From Portulaca oleracea (lineage: Eukaryota; Streptophyta; Magnoliopsida; Caryophyllales; Portulacaceae), in the NCBI GenBank assembly GCA_029582165.1, contig CM055881.1, positions 20,961,594-21,025,593 on the forward strand: DNA of 64,000 bases, written 5' to 3'. This document shows positions 23,651-35,107 of the stretch, in pieces. The position numbers and the translations under genes were made by a program. A model generated the notes under the pieces. It saw only the letters and a list, made by a program, of their open reading frames with translations. It had not been told where the DNA came from and ran no database searches. Within the stretch, counting starts at the first letter, position 1, and the number at the start of each line of letters is the position of its first letter.

Positions 23651-23760
23651 TGAGGGGTTCCCCACGGATGAGTTACCATAAAAGAAGGTGCACCTTGGTG
23701 ATATAAGTAGTCATTTCAATCCCTTTAAGTCACAATTAAACATATATTCGGGGGTGTTAC
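23651..23760 (-). repeat. small LTR-like insertion in LINE ORF2
   Basis: About 110 bp interrupt the endonuclease region between codons EF and EDFQK. The block starts TGAGGGG and ends GGGGGTGTTACA, the complement of the TGTAACACCCCC start of many plant Ty3 LTRs. A target duplication is not visible, so it may be a shrunken solo LTR. Confidence 0.45.
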
Positions 23761-24203
23761 AGAAGATTTCCAGAAAACTCTTACTGCTTGTGGTTTATAT
23801 GAGCTGAGTTTTAATGGACAATACTTTGCTTGGTCGAATGGGCACACATGGTCTAGAATTGATAGAGTTATTGTCAATTCTGAATTGAATCATGCCATGG
23901 GTTTTACAAATGTTATTTTTAGAGAGACCACTCTCCCATCCATATGGATTTTGTTAACAACCCTCGACATAAGTCCTCTTTCCATTATTGCAGAATGTGG
24001 CAGCTTGATGATGATTACAAAGGGATTTGTGAGTATGCTTTCCAGAACCAAAGACAGGGGTGTGCCATGTTCAGGTTATTTCTTTTATTGAAGAGCTTAA
24101 GAAACCTTTAAGATCTCTTCACAAACAGAAATACCATGATCTTTATGCATAGTTAGATATTGGGAGGGCTTCGCTGGAAGAAAAGCAGTTATTATTTTAT
24201 AAC

Positions 24204-24684
24204 TGTTAGGATTCTCAGGGCGTAGTTAGCAGACAAACAATAATAAGGACGAAAAATAAATAAAGATTCGACACAAGGAATTAACGTGAAAAAACCCAAA
24301 CCGGGAAAAAACCACGAACGATGCACTATCAGAGGATTACAACAGTGTTTCAGAGATTCCCAGACCTCCACAATCTCTCACAACCTCCCTAGAGTTACAA
24401 CCTGAGAACTCAACACTCACAGATGAGCCTCACACAACTCCCTCAGGGATACAGAGATTACAGGTCAATCTCTTGTGGTATAAGATGAAACACTCTCAAT
24501 TGCTATACAAATAAACCTAGCACCTAGGCTCTATTTATAGTACAAGGCTGACACAATTTTAGGATTAATAGAGTCCCTACAGCAAAGGAATTACAAGAAA
24601 GAAGTGGAACAAATCAACAATCTGATTCCCACTCAAACTCTTCTACCTTGCTCCCCAAAATTGGTCTCCACATTCAACCCAACA
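24204..24684 (-). repeat. 3' LTR of the gag-only copia element
   Basis: Same length as the other LTR and nearly identical; visible differences include CAACTCCC against CAACCCCC (about 24435 and 26533) and TTGCTCC against TTGTTCC near the right end. Confidence 0.93.
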
Positions 24685-24783
24685 ATCTCCCACTTGGAGA
24701 CCAAAACGCAGCCTTCGTCGATTATCATTAATCACCACTTCAACACCTCCTTGAATCCTTTAGTGCATCCATCTCGATCTTGT

Positions 24784-25587
24784 TCAGCAAAGATCAACAG
24801 AGGTCCCAGTTGACCTCCCATCAACTCCTCTTTTAGCAACAGGCTCCCACTTGAACTGATCACGCCCCTGCAACTTCGACATACGCATCATCGTCAACAA
24901 CTTAGGGGAATTTTGGATTGGGATTTTACCTCGTGTTGAACTTGTCGCATTCTCGTGCAGGTTAGATGCGTTCCTCGGCTGACCATCCGTTCCCGTAGCC
25001 TCGACCGGAAACCTCCTCGTTTCTGGTACCCTTCTCTCATCAGAGAAGCTAACACGCCTTTGACGAGCATGAACCGGCATGTTAGAGTTATCAATGACAG
25101 AATATAGCTTCCCCTCTTTCCTGCCATTTGCAATTATCAGAGATCCTTTCGTTACCCTCCAATGACCATCTTCAAATCTCGTCGTGAACCCCTCCTCATC
25201 CAGTTGACTCACAGATACAAGGTTCTTGGTCAGACCCGGGACATACCGAACATTCTTCAACCTCCAACTTCCACCCTTAGAAGTTTTAATGTTCACATCA
25301 CCTCTTCCTAGCACCTTTAGGTTGTGACCATTTGCAAGTCTAACCCTGCCAAACCTCCCATTCACAAAATTACTAAAGGCCTCCCTGCAAGACGAATAGT
25401 GAAACGAAGCACCCGAATCTATCACCCAACCCCCTTTTAACTTGTCAACACAAACAGTTAGGGCATCACCAAAATCCTCAACAGAATATACAGAGTCCTG
25501 GTCATTATGGCTGCTCTTCTTAGGTTTGGGACAATCCCTACGAAAATGACCTCTATCACCACAGTTCCAACACAAAACTTGCTCCAT
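24784..25587 (-). pseudogene. copia zinc knuckle and protease part of Gag-PR
   Basis: In the same frame as the capsid part upstream, after a TGA codon at 25597-25599. It begins with the CCHC knuckle CWNCGDRGHFRRDC and carries the aspartic protease motif GGWVIDSGASFHYS (about 25415-25455), then RLANGHNLKVLGRGDVN and YVPGLTKNLVSVSQLDEEG. The GAG-pre-integrase start (YSVID...) is followed by a Ser/Arg-rich tail that replaces integrase onward, and the frame ends at 24784. The tail includes FKWEPVAKRGVDGRSTG, close to the polypurine side. Confidence 0.88.
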
Positions 25588-25596
25588 GTTTCGACC

Positions 25597-26247
25597 TCAA
25601 GATTTTGATCGACCCCGACCTGAACTCCCACTATTCCTCCTACCCCTGACAGTCAAAGCATTCCCTGAAGACTCAGACACATCAGAATCTTTCCTACGAA
25701 TACTTTCATTCAGGACAAAGTCTCTAATTTCCCCAAACTTCAGTTTCTCACCCTTCTTAGTTGAAGAAGTTACAGAAGTCACGAAATTTTCCCAAGACTT
25801 AGGTAGGGTAGCCAATAGTATGTTAGCATTCATCTCATCGTCGAAATTAAATCCCACAGAGGTTAACTTTGATAGTATTATATTCAACTCATTCATACTA
25901 TCATGCATATCACCAGACTCTTGCATCTTAAATTCAAACAAACGACGTAACACATATACCTTGTTCACCGCTGAAGGTTTCTCATATGTGTTTTGCAAGG
26001 CCTCGAGCAGGTCTTTTGTCGTTTTCTGATCTTTGACGTTGAAAGCCACGTTTCGAGCTAGCGTCAGCCTGACCGTACTGAATGCCTGACCATCAAGCTC
26101 TTCCCAATCCTTCTGTTCCATCTCTTTTGGCTTATCACCCATCGCAAGATGCAACCTTTGCTGGCGGAGCACATCCTCAACGCGCATCCTCCACCATGCA
26201 TAGTCTTTCCCATCGAATTCCGGAATCTTCATAATAGCGCCCGCCAT
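25597..26247 (-). CDS. copia Gag capsid protein (UBN2-type)
   Basis: 216 codons from ATG at 26247 to TGA at 25597. MAGAIMKIPEFDGKDYAWWR, then MEQKDWEELDGQAFSTVRLT, LLEALQNTYEKPS, LRRLFEFKMQE and LLATLPKSWENFV are standard copia capsid features. The C-terminus is Arg/Gly/Ser-rich (RGRRNSGSSGRGRSKS). The frame is otherwise undamaged, and the sequence after the TGA continues in the same frame into the zinc knuckle. The TGA may be a CGA-to-TGA change or, less likely, a readthrough codon. Gag forms the virus-like particle that could be shared in trans with autonomous relatives. Confidence 0.88.
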   Translation of the reverse strand: MAGAIMKIPEFDGKDYAWWRMRVEDVLRQQRLHLAMGDKPKEMEQKDWEELDGQAFSTVRLTLARNVAFNVKDQKTTKDLLEALQNTYEKPSAVNKVYVLRRLFEFKMQESGDMHDSMNELNIILSKLTSVGFNFDDEMNANILLATLPKSWENFVTSVTSSTKKGEKLKFGEIRDFVLNESIRRKDSDVSESSGNALTVRGRRNSGSSGRGRSKS

Positions 26248-26285
26248 TGCTTCTCAGTCTGCAGATCAACCACGCTCCAACCAAA

Positions 26286-26297
26286 GCTCTGATACCA
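26286..26297 (-). promoter_or_regulatory. primer-binding site (initiator tRNA-Met)
   Basis: Minus strand TGGTATCAGAGC, two bases inside the 5' LTR edge at 26300; the standard site at which initiator tRNA-Met primes minus-strand DNA synthesis. Confidence 0.92.
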
Positions 26298-26299
26298 CT

Positions 26300-26780
26300 T
26301 GTTAGGATTCTCAGGGCGTAGTTAGCAGACAAACAATAATAAGGACGAAAAATAAATAAAGATTCGACACAAGGAATTAACGTGGAAAAACCCAAACTGG
26401 GAAAAAACCACGAACGATGCACTATCAGAGGATTACAACAGTGTTTCAGAGATTCCCATACCTCGACAATCTCTCACAACCTCCCTAGAGTTACAACCTG
26501 AGAACTCAACACTCACAGATGAGCCTCACACAACCCCCTCAGGGACATAGAGATTACAGGTCAATCTCTTGTGGTATAAGATGAAACACTCTCAATTGCT
26601 ATACAAATAAACCTAGCACCTAGGCTCTATTTATAGTACAAGGCTGACACAATTTTAGGATTAATAGAGTCCCTACAGCAAAGGAATTACAAGAAAGAAG
26701 TGGAACAAATCAACAATCTGATTCCCACTCAAACTCTTCTACCTTGTTCCCCAAAATTGGTCTCCACATTCAACCCAACA
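26300..26780 (-). repeat. 5' LTR of the gag-only copia element
   Basis: TG...CA ends, 481 bp, followed by the duplicated ATAAC. It would hold the promoter and transcript start of the element. Confidence 0.93.
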
Positions 26781-29558
26781 ATAACAATAAGGAGGATTTG
26801 CTTCTTAAACAACAGGTTGATGAGGAAAGAAGGAATTACAGCATAATTCTTAGTTCCGCTCAATCCTTGATTGTCCAACAATAAAAAATGGAGGGGGTTT
26901 AATTAAATGATGTATGTTCTTCATTTTTCTTTTCGAAAATGAAAAAAAGGCAGCATCAATCATATATTTACTCTTTGTTGAACAAACATGGAGAGGAGGT
27001 GATTGGTTTTGAGGAAACTGCAAAGGTGATGGTTGATTACTTTCAGGAGTTGCTCGGCCAGCAGAATGTTACAAGAAGTCCTAAGTTCAGCACCATTTGT
27101 GAGAATTATAGGAGTCTGTCAGTTTCTCAACAAGTAAATTTGATCAGAGATTTTACTAAGGAGGATGTCCATAAGGCTATGTTTGCTACCCCGGTCAACA
27201 AAGCCCCTGGCCCTGATGGATACAACAGGTCTTTCTTTCATTTTCATTGGAGTGATATTGGTGATCTTATCAGTGAAGCAATTTTGGAATGCTTGGACAA
27301 AGGTACAATTCTCTCGGCTATTAATTCCACTAAAATCACTCTTATTCCCAAGAAGGTAAATCCTTCTAAGCCTGATGATTTTAGACCAATTTCATGTTGT
27401 AATGTGGTTTATAAATGTCTGTCAAAGATGATTTGTGAAAGATTAAAGGAGGTACTACCTTCTTTAATTCATTTGAATCAAGGAGCTTTTGTCCAGGGTA
27501 GAGACATAGTGCACAATGTTCTCTTATGTCTAGAGGTTGCTCGTGGTAATGGCAGGAATAACAATTCCCCTAGATGTATGCTTAAAATTGATCTATCGAA
27601 GGCTTATGACTCGATATACTAGGAGAGTATTGAGAAGATTGTTATTTCTTTAAAGTTTCCTCCTACTTTCATCCATTGGATTATGATGTGCATTACATCC
27701 ACTTCTTATACAATCCATCTCAATGGGGAATCGCATGGGTTCTTTAAAGGTGGTAGAGGATTGAGACAAGGAGATCCGTTATCCCCCTTAATTTTTGTGA
27801 TTGTTACTGAGTACTTATCCCGAGGGTTAAATTCTTGGAAAGAGGATCCTTCATTTCATTTCCATCCAGGATGCAAAAAATTACAGATAAATCATTTGAT
27901 GTTTGCGGATGATTTAGTGGTGTTCTATGCGGCTGATGAATATTCTGTGCAGAAAATTATGGATGTATTTGAGCATTTTGGATTAACTACGGGTCGCAGA
28001 GCTAATCCTAGCAAATCTCAATTGGTTATTGAGGAATGCCCTGAAGAGGTCAGAACCAGAATCAGCTATATTACTCAATTTCATGAAGATCATCTTCCTT
28101 TCCGTTATTTGGGAGTTCCAATCACAGCAAATAGTTTATCATCTATTGATTGTGCTGTTCTAGTGGATAAAATGACAGCAAGGATTAAGGGTTGGTCCTC
28201 GAGGAAAATTTCATATGCTGGTAGAGTTGTTTTGGTGAACTTGTCCTTCTTGGCATTTTTGATTACTAGGCAAGAATCTTCATGCTTCCAAAAGCTGTTA
28301 TAGACAAAGTTACTCAAATTTGTAGAAATTTCATATGGAGTGGTGAGAGTAACTACAAGCGTGTTCCTTTAGTGAAATGGGAGACTATGTGCTCTCCTAA
28401 AATTTTTGGTGGAATTAGTTTGAGAAACCCTCAAACTTGGAACAAAGCATGTATTGGAAAGTTAGTTTGGAAAATTCAGAATAAGAAGGGGAGTTTATGG
28501 ATCCAATGGGTCCACACAAAGCATAATAAGAGGAAAGTGTGGAAGGATACTAAACCAAGAGGAGATTCTTGTTGGTATTGGAAGAAAATTTGTCAGATCA
28601 AGGATGATTTAGTGAGAAACAATAGTGCCTTGTATGATCAGAAGGAGTACACTGTGTCTGGAGTTTACAGGAGGGGCAGTAGTTCTCTTAAAGTTCCATG
28701 GGCGAGAACTGTTGGTGTGCTGCTACACAGCCAAGACAGTCTTTCATATCCTGGCTAGGTATGCACAATAGATTACCAGTGGCTGTGAGATTGGCTGAAC
28801 ACGCGGTTGTACAATTAATAAGGAGTGCAAAATGTGTACAGGAAATGAAGAAACAGTTGAACATACTTTGTTCAATTGTAGTTTTGCTACTGAAGTCAGG
28901 AAGTACATAGCACAGTGGCTGAGAATTAATGATTCTTTTGATTCCTTGCAGCAGTGGGTGAGTAGATGGGGTCATGCTCGAAAGACTAAAGCTATAAACA
29001 TAATTGCAACAACGAGTATTTCCATTATCATATGTTCAGTTTGGGACAATCGGAATGCTATGAGGTTCAAAGGAAGTCACTGTAATATGGATTATACTGT
29101 GAAGAAGATCAAAACTCAAATGTTGTATAGATTTCTATACTTAGCTAGGAAATCAAAGAAGTATGAAGATAGTATTGATTTCATTTTAGCTTAATTAGGG
29201 GATTTAATTCTTGTTATGACGATGTATGTTTGTATTTGGGGTTTGGTATCCCTTATTCTTGGGATCCTTTTAATGAAAGTGGCGTTTACATTTTTGCCAA
29301 AATTTTTTTTTTTCGTCACAAATCTAATAGTGATAGTCTTACACTATAACTCAATGTATAATTTGATAAATTAACCGTCAAACTTTATAAAGTTTGATCT
29401 CATTAGTCAAACTAAGACAAATTTTTTGGTACAGAGGGGGTAAAGAAAAGGAAAAGTTGAATTCAAATTTCATTTTTCCCAAACTCATCGTCATTTTCAT
29501 CTTCTAATTCCGATTTGTCCATTTAGTTTAGACTCTCATGCAAAATTAGGGATTCCAA

Positions 29559-29588
<30 letters not shown>
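29559..29588 (+). repeat. GAT trinucleotide microsatellite
   Basis: Ten perfect GAT-phase units in a row. Nearby text repeats GAGCCGATGACGATGGA twice (29610-29630 and 29750-29766). Confidence 0.92.
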
Positions 29589-29589
<1 letters not shown>

Positions 29590-31696
29590 CCAACGAGATG
29601 ATAGAGGAGCCGATGACGATGGAAGATGATCTTCCTTGTCACCACTACCATCGCAAGTTATCTTCCACCCACCACCATCAACCATATCTTATTCTTCTTC
29701 AAGTTGAATTTCACCAAATTTAACTCACCATCAACCCACCACCATCAAGGAGCCGATGACGATGGAGGAGCCGACCATTATTAGGGCTTCCTTGATCCAT
29801 ACTCACGCTGCTCTTCGATTTCAAGATCTGATCGTTGATCTCACAATGGGGAGTTTGATTGGGATCGTGAATTTGTGGTTGTAGTTGCAGTTGTTCTTCA
29901 TCGGAGTCTGAGTTTGAGTGAGTTGTAGTCTCATCTGCGCTTAATCGAGTAGCAATCGATGATCTTGATTACCCCCTTCCTCAAATCTTCTTCCTCCTGA
30001 CATTTCTCCCTAGTCAAATTTTTTTATTGGTAATTCCTGATTCTTTTTTTTTAACAAAAATGATTATTTGGAAAACTTTCTCTAAAATTTTTTTCTTGTT
30101 TGAAATGACAAAAGTTAAAAAATATATTATAATGGCTAATTATGAAAAGTAAAAAGATATATTTTTGTTTTTTCACGAAAGTAAAAAATTTATGAAAATA
30201 ACAATCTAAAAATATAAATAGATCTAATTCCATGTCATAATTGCTCACCAAACAATAAATATGGAATTCTATTCCATTCCATTCCAATGTTTAGCCAAAC
30301 AATTTCAATTTTGGTTTCTAATTCCATAAGACCATAACCATCCCCTTAGGATTTTAATTTCATACTCACTCTATACCTGAAATCTCTCCAAACGGACCCT
30401 TGGTAGAGTTTTAGGGGGCTAGGCTAAGGGTCAAGGAAATGCGTAGGCAAGTTAACGTGTAGGGGGATTCGGGTATGGTCTTACACAAAGTTTGAAATAA
30501 TTAAATTTTGTTTTCATTTTTTTCTGTCGAACTTTTTTAATAAATTAAGAACCTCAAATCGACCAACAATAGAAGTATATACTAAAGAGCTAATTTTTAA
30601 CTCTTTTTTAATTAACTTTCTAATTTATCAAACCAATTCTTTTTATAATTTCATAAATAACAAGAAAAATAAACAAAGCTAAACAAAAAGTGTTAAAATA
30701 GTTATTAAAAATGAGATGAACGACTAAAATACGAGGTTTAAAGTGATGCAATTTAGCCCCAAACAAATTCACCAACACTTTGACTTTTACTCATCCTAAG
30801 CAAAATAAACAAAATAAAAGAAACAAAGAAAAGAAATGAATTTGAAGAGCTTCACTCACTTTCGTAGGAATCACAGTTAAATTTAGCATATTCAAATATC
30901 CCTTTAAACCCCTTGGTTGCCTAAGTGGATGATTAAGGTCTCATAAGGGTTTGTACAAACTATACCCACAAAAACTCGAAAGAGAATGAAAAGATGGGGA
31001 AAGACTAAGGAAAAATCAAAACTATTCATAAAAGAGTGAAGAAGTTATTCATATATACCACAATGTAATCAGTCACTCAAACAACCTCGCTACCTAATTA
31101 AAAGCAATCATATATTCAAATCGAAGACACTTTTACAAGAGTGACAACGAGCTTTCAAGCTTTTCATTTCTCACACTTATATGAATAATTATTTGCTTTC
31201 CTCAAGTGCATGTGTCTCTAGTTGTTTTGATCGAATCATGGTCAAGTCAGTCAATCTAGGTTGCTCACATAATCATGCTCATTTATTTAGTTAGTTAGTC
31301 ATTATGCTAACCTAGCCTTTAACCATTGGTCTGTTCTCCGATTTAGTGTCGCCTTTGGCTTGGTGACGGTCGCAAGTTACATCAGGGGGCCAACTTAGTG
31401 ATCCCATGGCTTCTTCCCAAAAGGGGTTGTAAATTGTGTAACGTTTGTACTTTTCTTTGTGGTGTTTTAATTATCGTGTCATGTTGTCTTAGATGCATAC
31501 TTAGTCTCACTTGAGTTAGAACATGAGTCCATATATATATTATCCATAAAGTGCAAGTGAATTTAGGATGTCCATGAAATTCTTGTAGATCTATGGTATC
31601 CATATGAGTCCATAAAGTCTATACATTTCAAATATCGTTGGCTCCTTGCCGTATGACCTCTTCCATGTTAGAGTTTATTCATTAAGGTCATTTTAT

Positions 31697-31832
31697 GGGT
31701 TGAGTGAGGCCAAATGGGGCTTACTTCCCTATGGAGACAAGTGGGTAGTCCTCACTTTATAACTCCTAAGGGAGTACACTCCTAACTTCAATCTTCCCTT
31801 TTATGTTAATATTACCAAGGTTATCTTGTGGG
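31697..31832 (+). repeat. tandem repeat unit flanking the Ty3 insertion
   Basis: The 75-base start (GAGTGAGGCCAAATGGGGCT, AAGTGGGTAGTCC...) aligns with sequence that starts at 31831 and resumes at 40024 after the insertion (GAGCATGGCCAAGTGGAGCT, AAAGTGGGTAATC...). The unit length is about 135 bp. The two copies show that the target of the Ty3 element was itself a local tandem repeat. Confidence 0.6.
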
Positions 31833-33236
31833 ATGAGTGTAACACCCCCAAGTTACTAACCACAAGATTAAGCTAATAAATCACTTAACCTAATGATTAA
31901 CAGCGGATAATCACCTGAGAGTATTACCGCTAAACATGAAAATGGACTAGGCTAAGACTAACACCCAAACAAACATTAAACACAAACAAATCTTCAAATA
32001 AACCTCATCTAGACATATCTTAACTTAAACACCACAAAACGACAAATAAGACCCTTTAGTTATACAACCCTCCAAGGCGTAATACTTTAACATACATGAA
32101 ATTCACATTAACCACACACAACCACCAAAAATCAAAAGTCATTCACATAAATTATCACAAACCCCCAACCATCGATCTTAAATGTCTTCCAAAAGGGACT
32201 CCAAATTCACTTGAAGTACACTCACGTTGCTTTCGGGTTCCGCCTTTCTGGGATCTTGCCCTTGCTCTTTCCTGGAGTTCCTAAAAGTAACATTAAAACT
32301 TAAAAGTGAGATTAACTCAGTACGCATACTATCGAACTAGGGAAATAAAACAAAAAGAGAGCTTAAAGTTTTATGTTTTAAGCGCGGTTCCACTAATTAA
32401 ATAATTAAAAGGATAACTATAAAAAGGGAACATAGGTAAGGCATACTAATAGAGTAACCAAACTGAAACCAATTATGAGATCCATATAACAACACCTTAA
32501 ATTGAGTATTCTTTATAACCACAATATAATTAAATAATAAAATACTAGCCAAAGAAGATAAGTAACATCAAAAGAGGGGACACTTGTTCATGGTTTGAAA
32601 TTAAAACGACATGACTTGGATGAGCCGAGTTGAAAGGCTCACAGCTCAACCTTAGAATCACTTTCCTTAGTCTTATGAAGAGTGCAAGAAAGAGATTACA
32701 ATACTTGGTTAAATTACTTCACGAGTGAAAGAATCAATAAAGAGAGAATCATGTCAAAATGATTATTAACATAAATGCCCCTACTTGCGATCGTCGGCGA
32801 GGCCTCTATATGTGCATACCCGAACCGATCTGGAGATCCGGATGGTATATCATTATCCTACTGGCCAGATTTTCATGGCGTGCATCTAAGGCACTAACTA
32901 TAATTTCTTAGGTGTATTAAGGCACATACATGATTTACATGGGGTGCACAAGGCACGTGAACATGGTGTGTACTATGACACTAACTTCACGGTGTGCTTC
33001 TAAGCATGATAAACCATGAGCGGGGCTTTAATAGATTTTGAAAGTTTCGGACGTTTTACTCATAAAAACTAACTTTTCTTAACAAACTTAAAATACAATA
33101 AAAGAACCTTTCTTGAATGATGTTCGAATTTCATAAAAGGCTTTTTCAAAGAATAACTCTTGGCACTTCACAACTAAGGCTTAAAAGGTGGTTCTTTTAT
33201 CATGCATTGCCTTAATAAAACAATTAAACTAACTCC

Positions 33237-33923
33237 TCAAAAACCCATAACATGGTATTCTTTCATAATAATCAGGGGTTGGTTGGTCTCCATAGCAGGC
33301 GAGGGAGACGCCCCTTTATCGTTCCATTTTCTCTTGTTACTTCCCTGACTCCCTTGACTTAAAACTTTCAACTCTTTCTTAACTCTTTCTACTTCCGCAG
33401 CCCTTTCATACATTTCCTGCATCGTCGAGAAGTGATGTGAGGATAGTTGGCTGCGTATATATGGTGCCAAGCCTCCCTCATATCTCAATATCTTCATATT
33501 CTCCGATGCCACATACTCCAGGGCGAATCGGGACAATTCATTGAACTTAGAGGTGTACTGCAGCACCGAAATATCCTTGTTCACCATGCTCCATTCTAGA
33601 AATTCCTTTTCTTTTTGCCGCCTGAGAGATAGGGGGTAGAATTGTGCCCTAAGGTCGCTAAGAAAATCATTCCATGTCTTGGTCATCCCGTAGTATTTTT
33701 CCTTGATGGTTCTCCACCATATATCAGCTTCTCCCTTTAAATAGAAGGTCCCTATTGTCAATTTTCTTTCTTCAGGTACCCCTACTACCTCAAAGATCTT
33801 CTCTAGATTCCTAATCCAATCTTCCAGGACTACAGGGTCATATCCCCCCGCATAGGTGGTAGGGTTTCGCTTTGCCACCCTATCAGCATAGTCTACTTCC
33901 TTAGGGTTACCTGGTTGGGTCAT
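33237..33923 (-). pseudogene. Ty3 Gag capsid domain
   Basis: 228 codons open on the minus strand, with the retrotransposon gag domain of Ty3 elements: NPTTYAGGYDPVVLEDWIRN, LTIGTFYLKGEADIWWRTI, WNDFLSDLRAQFYPLSLRRQ, EFLEWSMVNKDISVLQYTSKF and the region ending SSHHFSTMQEMYERAAEVER. It ends in a basic stretch (GSNKRKWNDKG) and stops before any CCHC knuckle. A Gln/Pro-rich N-terminal part (33907-34131, MSQASGNSPQEDPTHEAAGN) lies upstream in another frame, which shows a frameshift near 33910-33925. Confidence 0.88.
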
Positions 33924-34131
33924 AGATGGAACGGGTATACGTCTCGTGACTCTGAACTAAAAACCCAAAATGGTCGGGGTGTAAAGAAGGATTGGAAGGA
34001 GTTGATCCTAAGGATAACTCAGGTTGGGGTACGACTCCCGGGGCACGTTGGGGTCCCCGTAAATCTAATTGATTCCCCGCAGCTTCATGTGTCGGGTCTT
34101 CTTGTGGTGAATTCCCCGATGCTTGAGACAT
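33907..34131 (-). pseudogene. N-terminal part of the Ty3 Gag
   Basis: 74 codons rich in Pro, Gln and Ser that overlap the capsid frame by 17 bases. Such low-complexity N-termini precede the capsid domain in many plant Ty3 elements. A single frameshift separates the two. Confidence 0.55.
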
Positions 34132-35095
34132 GCTACACAGTATGTAAAGAAGAGTTCAACAAACGACATGGTTCTCATTCATCACCCATTGGCAACGTAT
34201 CCCACGTAATTACGACTTTGAGTCATGCATACATCTTCCTTTTTTTTTTTTTTTTTTCAAAGTATGTCCCAACAAGTAAACAAGATTAATCGTTCAACAT
34301 ACATACATCACCTCCCTTTACCCAAAACATAGGGGAGGTTCCATAAACATGGCGAACGGACCCGGAAGAGGGTTTCCATTCGCGTCCCTCTATATGTAAC
34401 ATAAACACGAAATTTCAATAAACTTTAGCAACTTAAAAGCTTATTAACATAAATGAATAGAGAAAATTAGACAGGGTCTGAATCTCAACTATCTTGAACC
34501 TTAACTATTACAAAAGGCACTCTTGACCCTTCTCATAAACCATCCTAGAACCACATTAAACCTTTGTGTCATATAATACCTTTCAACCTTTCACCAAACA
34601 TTTTGATAAGGTACCTTGCCCTTATTTTGAGCTTTGCACCAATCCCACTTGGAATTGGATTTTATGAATCCTTATTTGAATTGATAAAGTCTCTTTTAAG
34701 ACTAACTCAACATGCTTCACATCTACACTACACTCATGCTCATGACATACTTTTCTAGGTCCAATTTCTTATGTTGCCCTTAACTTGCACTTTAATTTGC
34801 TTAAATTGCCACTAAACTCCCCGATTTCCGAGAAAATTTCGGCAGCACTTCCCCTATAAATTGGACTATCCCAAATTTTTACATATCTTCATACCTGCAT
34901 GAAAACATATGCACCATATATATATACATCCACTTGGAGCGTCAAGCTCATCATCCAAACCAACCAATGCACATATCTCCCCATATCAGTCCATAAAAGG
35001 ACGCATAAACTACACATAAAAAAAACCCAAAATTACCATACTCAACTCATACTTCCTATAAACTTCTAATTGTCCCAAATACTTCTTATAACTCC

Positions 35096-35107
35096 GCTCT
35101 GATACCA
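35096..35107 (-). promoter_or_regulatory. Ty3 primer-binding site (initiator tRNA-Met)
   Basis: Minus strand TGGTATCAGAGC, four bases from the TGTAACACC start of the LTR at 35112. Confidence 0.88.

Larger units (their letters stand above)
24204..26780 (-). mobile_element. short Ty1/copia element with gag and protease only
   Basis: Two 481-bp LTRs (24204-24684 and 26300-26780; TGTTAGG...CCAACA) are flanked by the 5-bp duplication ATAAC (24199-24203 and 26781-26785). On the minus strand the primer-binding site TGGTATCAGAGC (26286-26297) follows the 5' LTR. Gag and protease come next, but integrase, reverse transcriptase and RNase H are absent; the reading frame ends just before the 3' LTR. At 2.58 kb it fits the non-autonomous TR-GAG type. 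The near-equal LTRs and clean duplication suggest a fairly young insertion. Confidence 0.94.
23170..29194 (+). pseudogene. LINE ORF2: endonuclease, reverse transcriptase, zinc-binding region
   Basis: The endonuclease starts at LSWNVRGFNIPSKQ (23170), with VALSEAKI and the later MGDFNSIIYEGD (about 23575) and SRIDRVIVN (about 23855) motifs. It is broken by a 110-bp insertion (23651-23760) and by the copia element at 24204-26780. Reverse transcriptase follows: NKAPGPDGYNRSFFH (about 27200), FRPISCCNVVYKCLSKMI (27380), a stop at 27620, RGLRQGDPLSPLIF (27755) and the catalytic FADDLV (27902). The RNase-H-free C-terminus has a zinc-binding region (CKMCTGNEETVEHTLFNC, about 28827-28880) and ends at 29194. 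At least two frameshifts lie at 28240-28290 and 28670-28700. Confidence 0.9.
22001..29301 (+). mobile_element. L1-type LINE, non-LTR retrotransposon
   Basis: It has two reading frames, ORF1 with DUF4283 and zinc knuckle and ORF2 with endonuclease, reverse transcriptase and zinc-binding region. The flanks repeat AAATTTTTTTTCG-like sequence on both sides (about 21988-22000 and 29302-29315), which fits a LINE target duplication in the MITE. No long poly-A is present; the end is TTGCCAAAA. Without the copia insert the LINE is about 4.7 kb. Stops and frameshifts show it is dead. Confidence 0.88.
21871..29440. repeat. Stowaway-like MITE split by a LINE insertion
   Basis: The left end GTCCCTCCGTCCCAAATAAA (21871) and the right end TTTTTTGGTACAGAGGGGG (to 29440) are complementary Stowaway-type termini, each flanked by TA (21869-21870 and 29441-29442). 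Left part 21871-22000 and right part 29302-29440 together make a MITE of about 270 bp. All sequence between belongs to the LINE and its own insert. Confidence 0.78.
29443..31832. other. intergenic or repeat-derived DNA without a gene
   Basis: No supported coding sequence. A (GAT)n tract of about 30 bases lies at 29559-29588, a TGGAATTCTATTCC-rich segment at 30260-30290, and AT-rich debris follows. From about 31697 a unit begins that reappears beyond the Ty3 insertion at 40024, so the right end of this block is the flank of that insertion. Confidence 0.5.
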
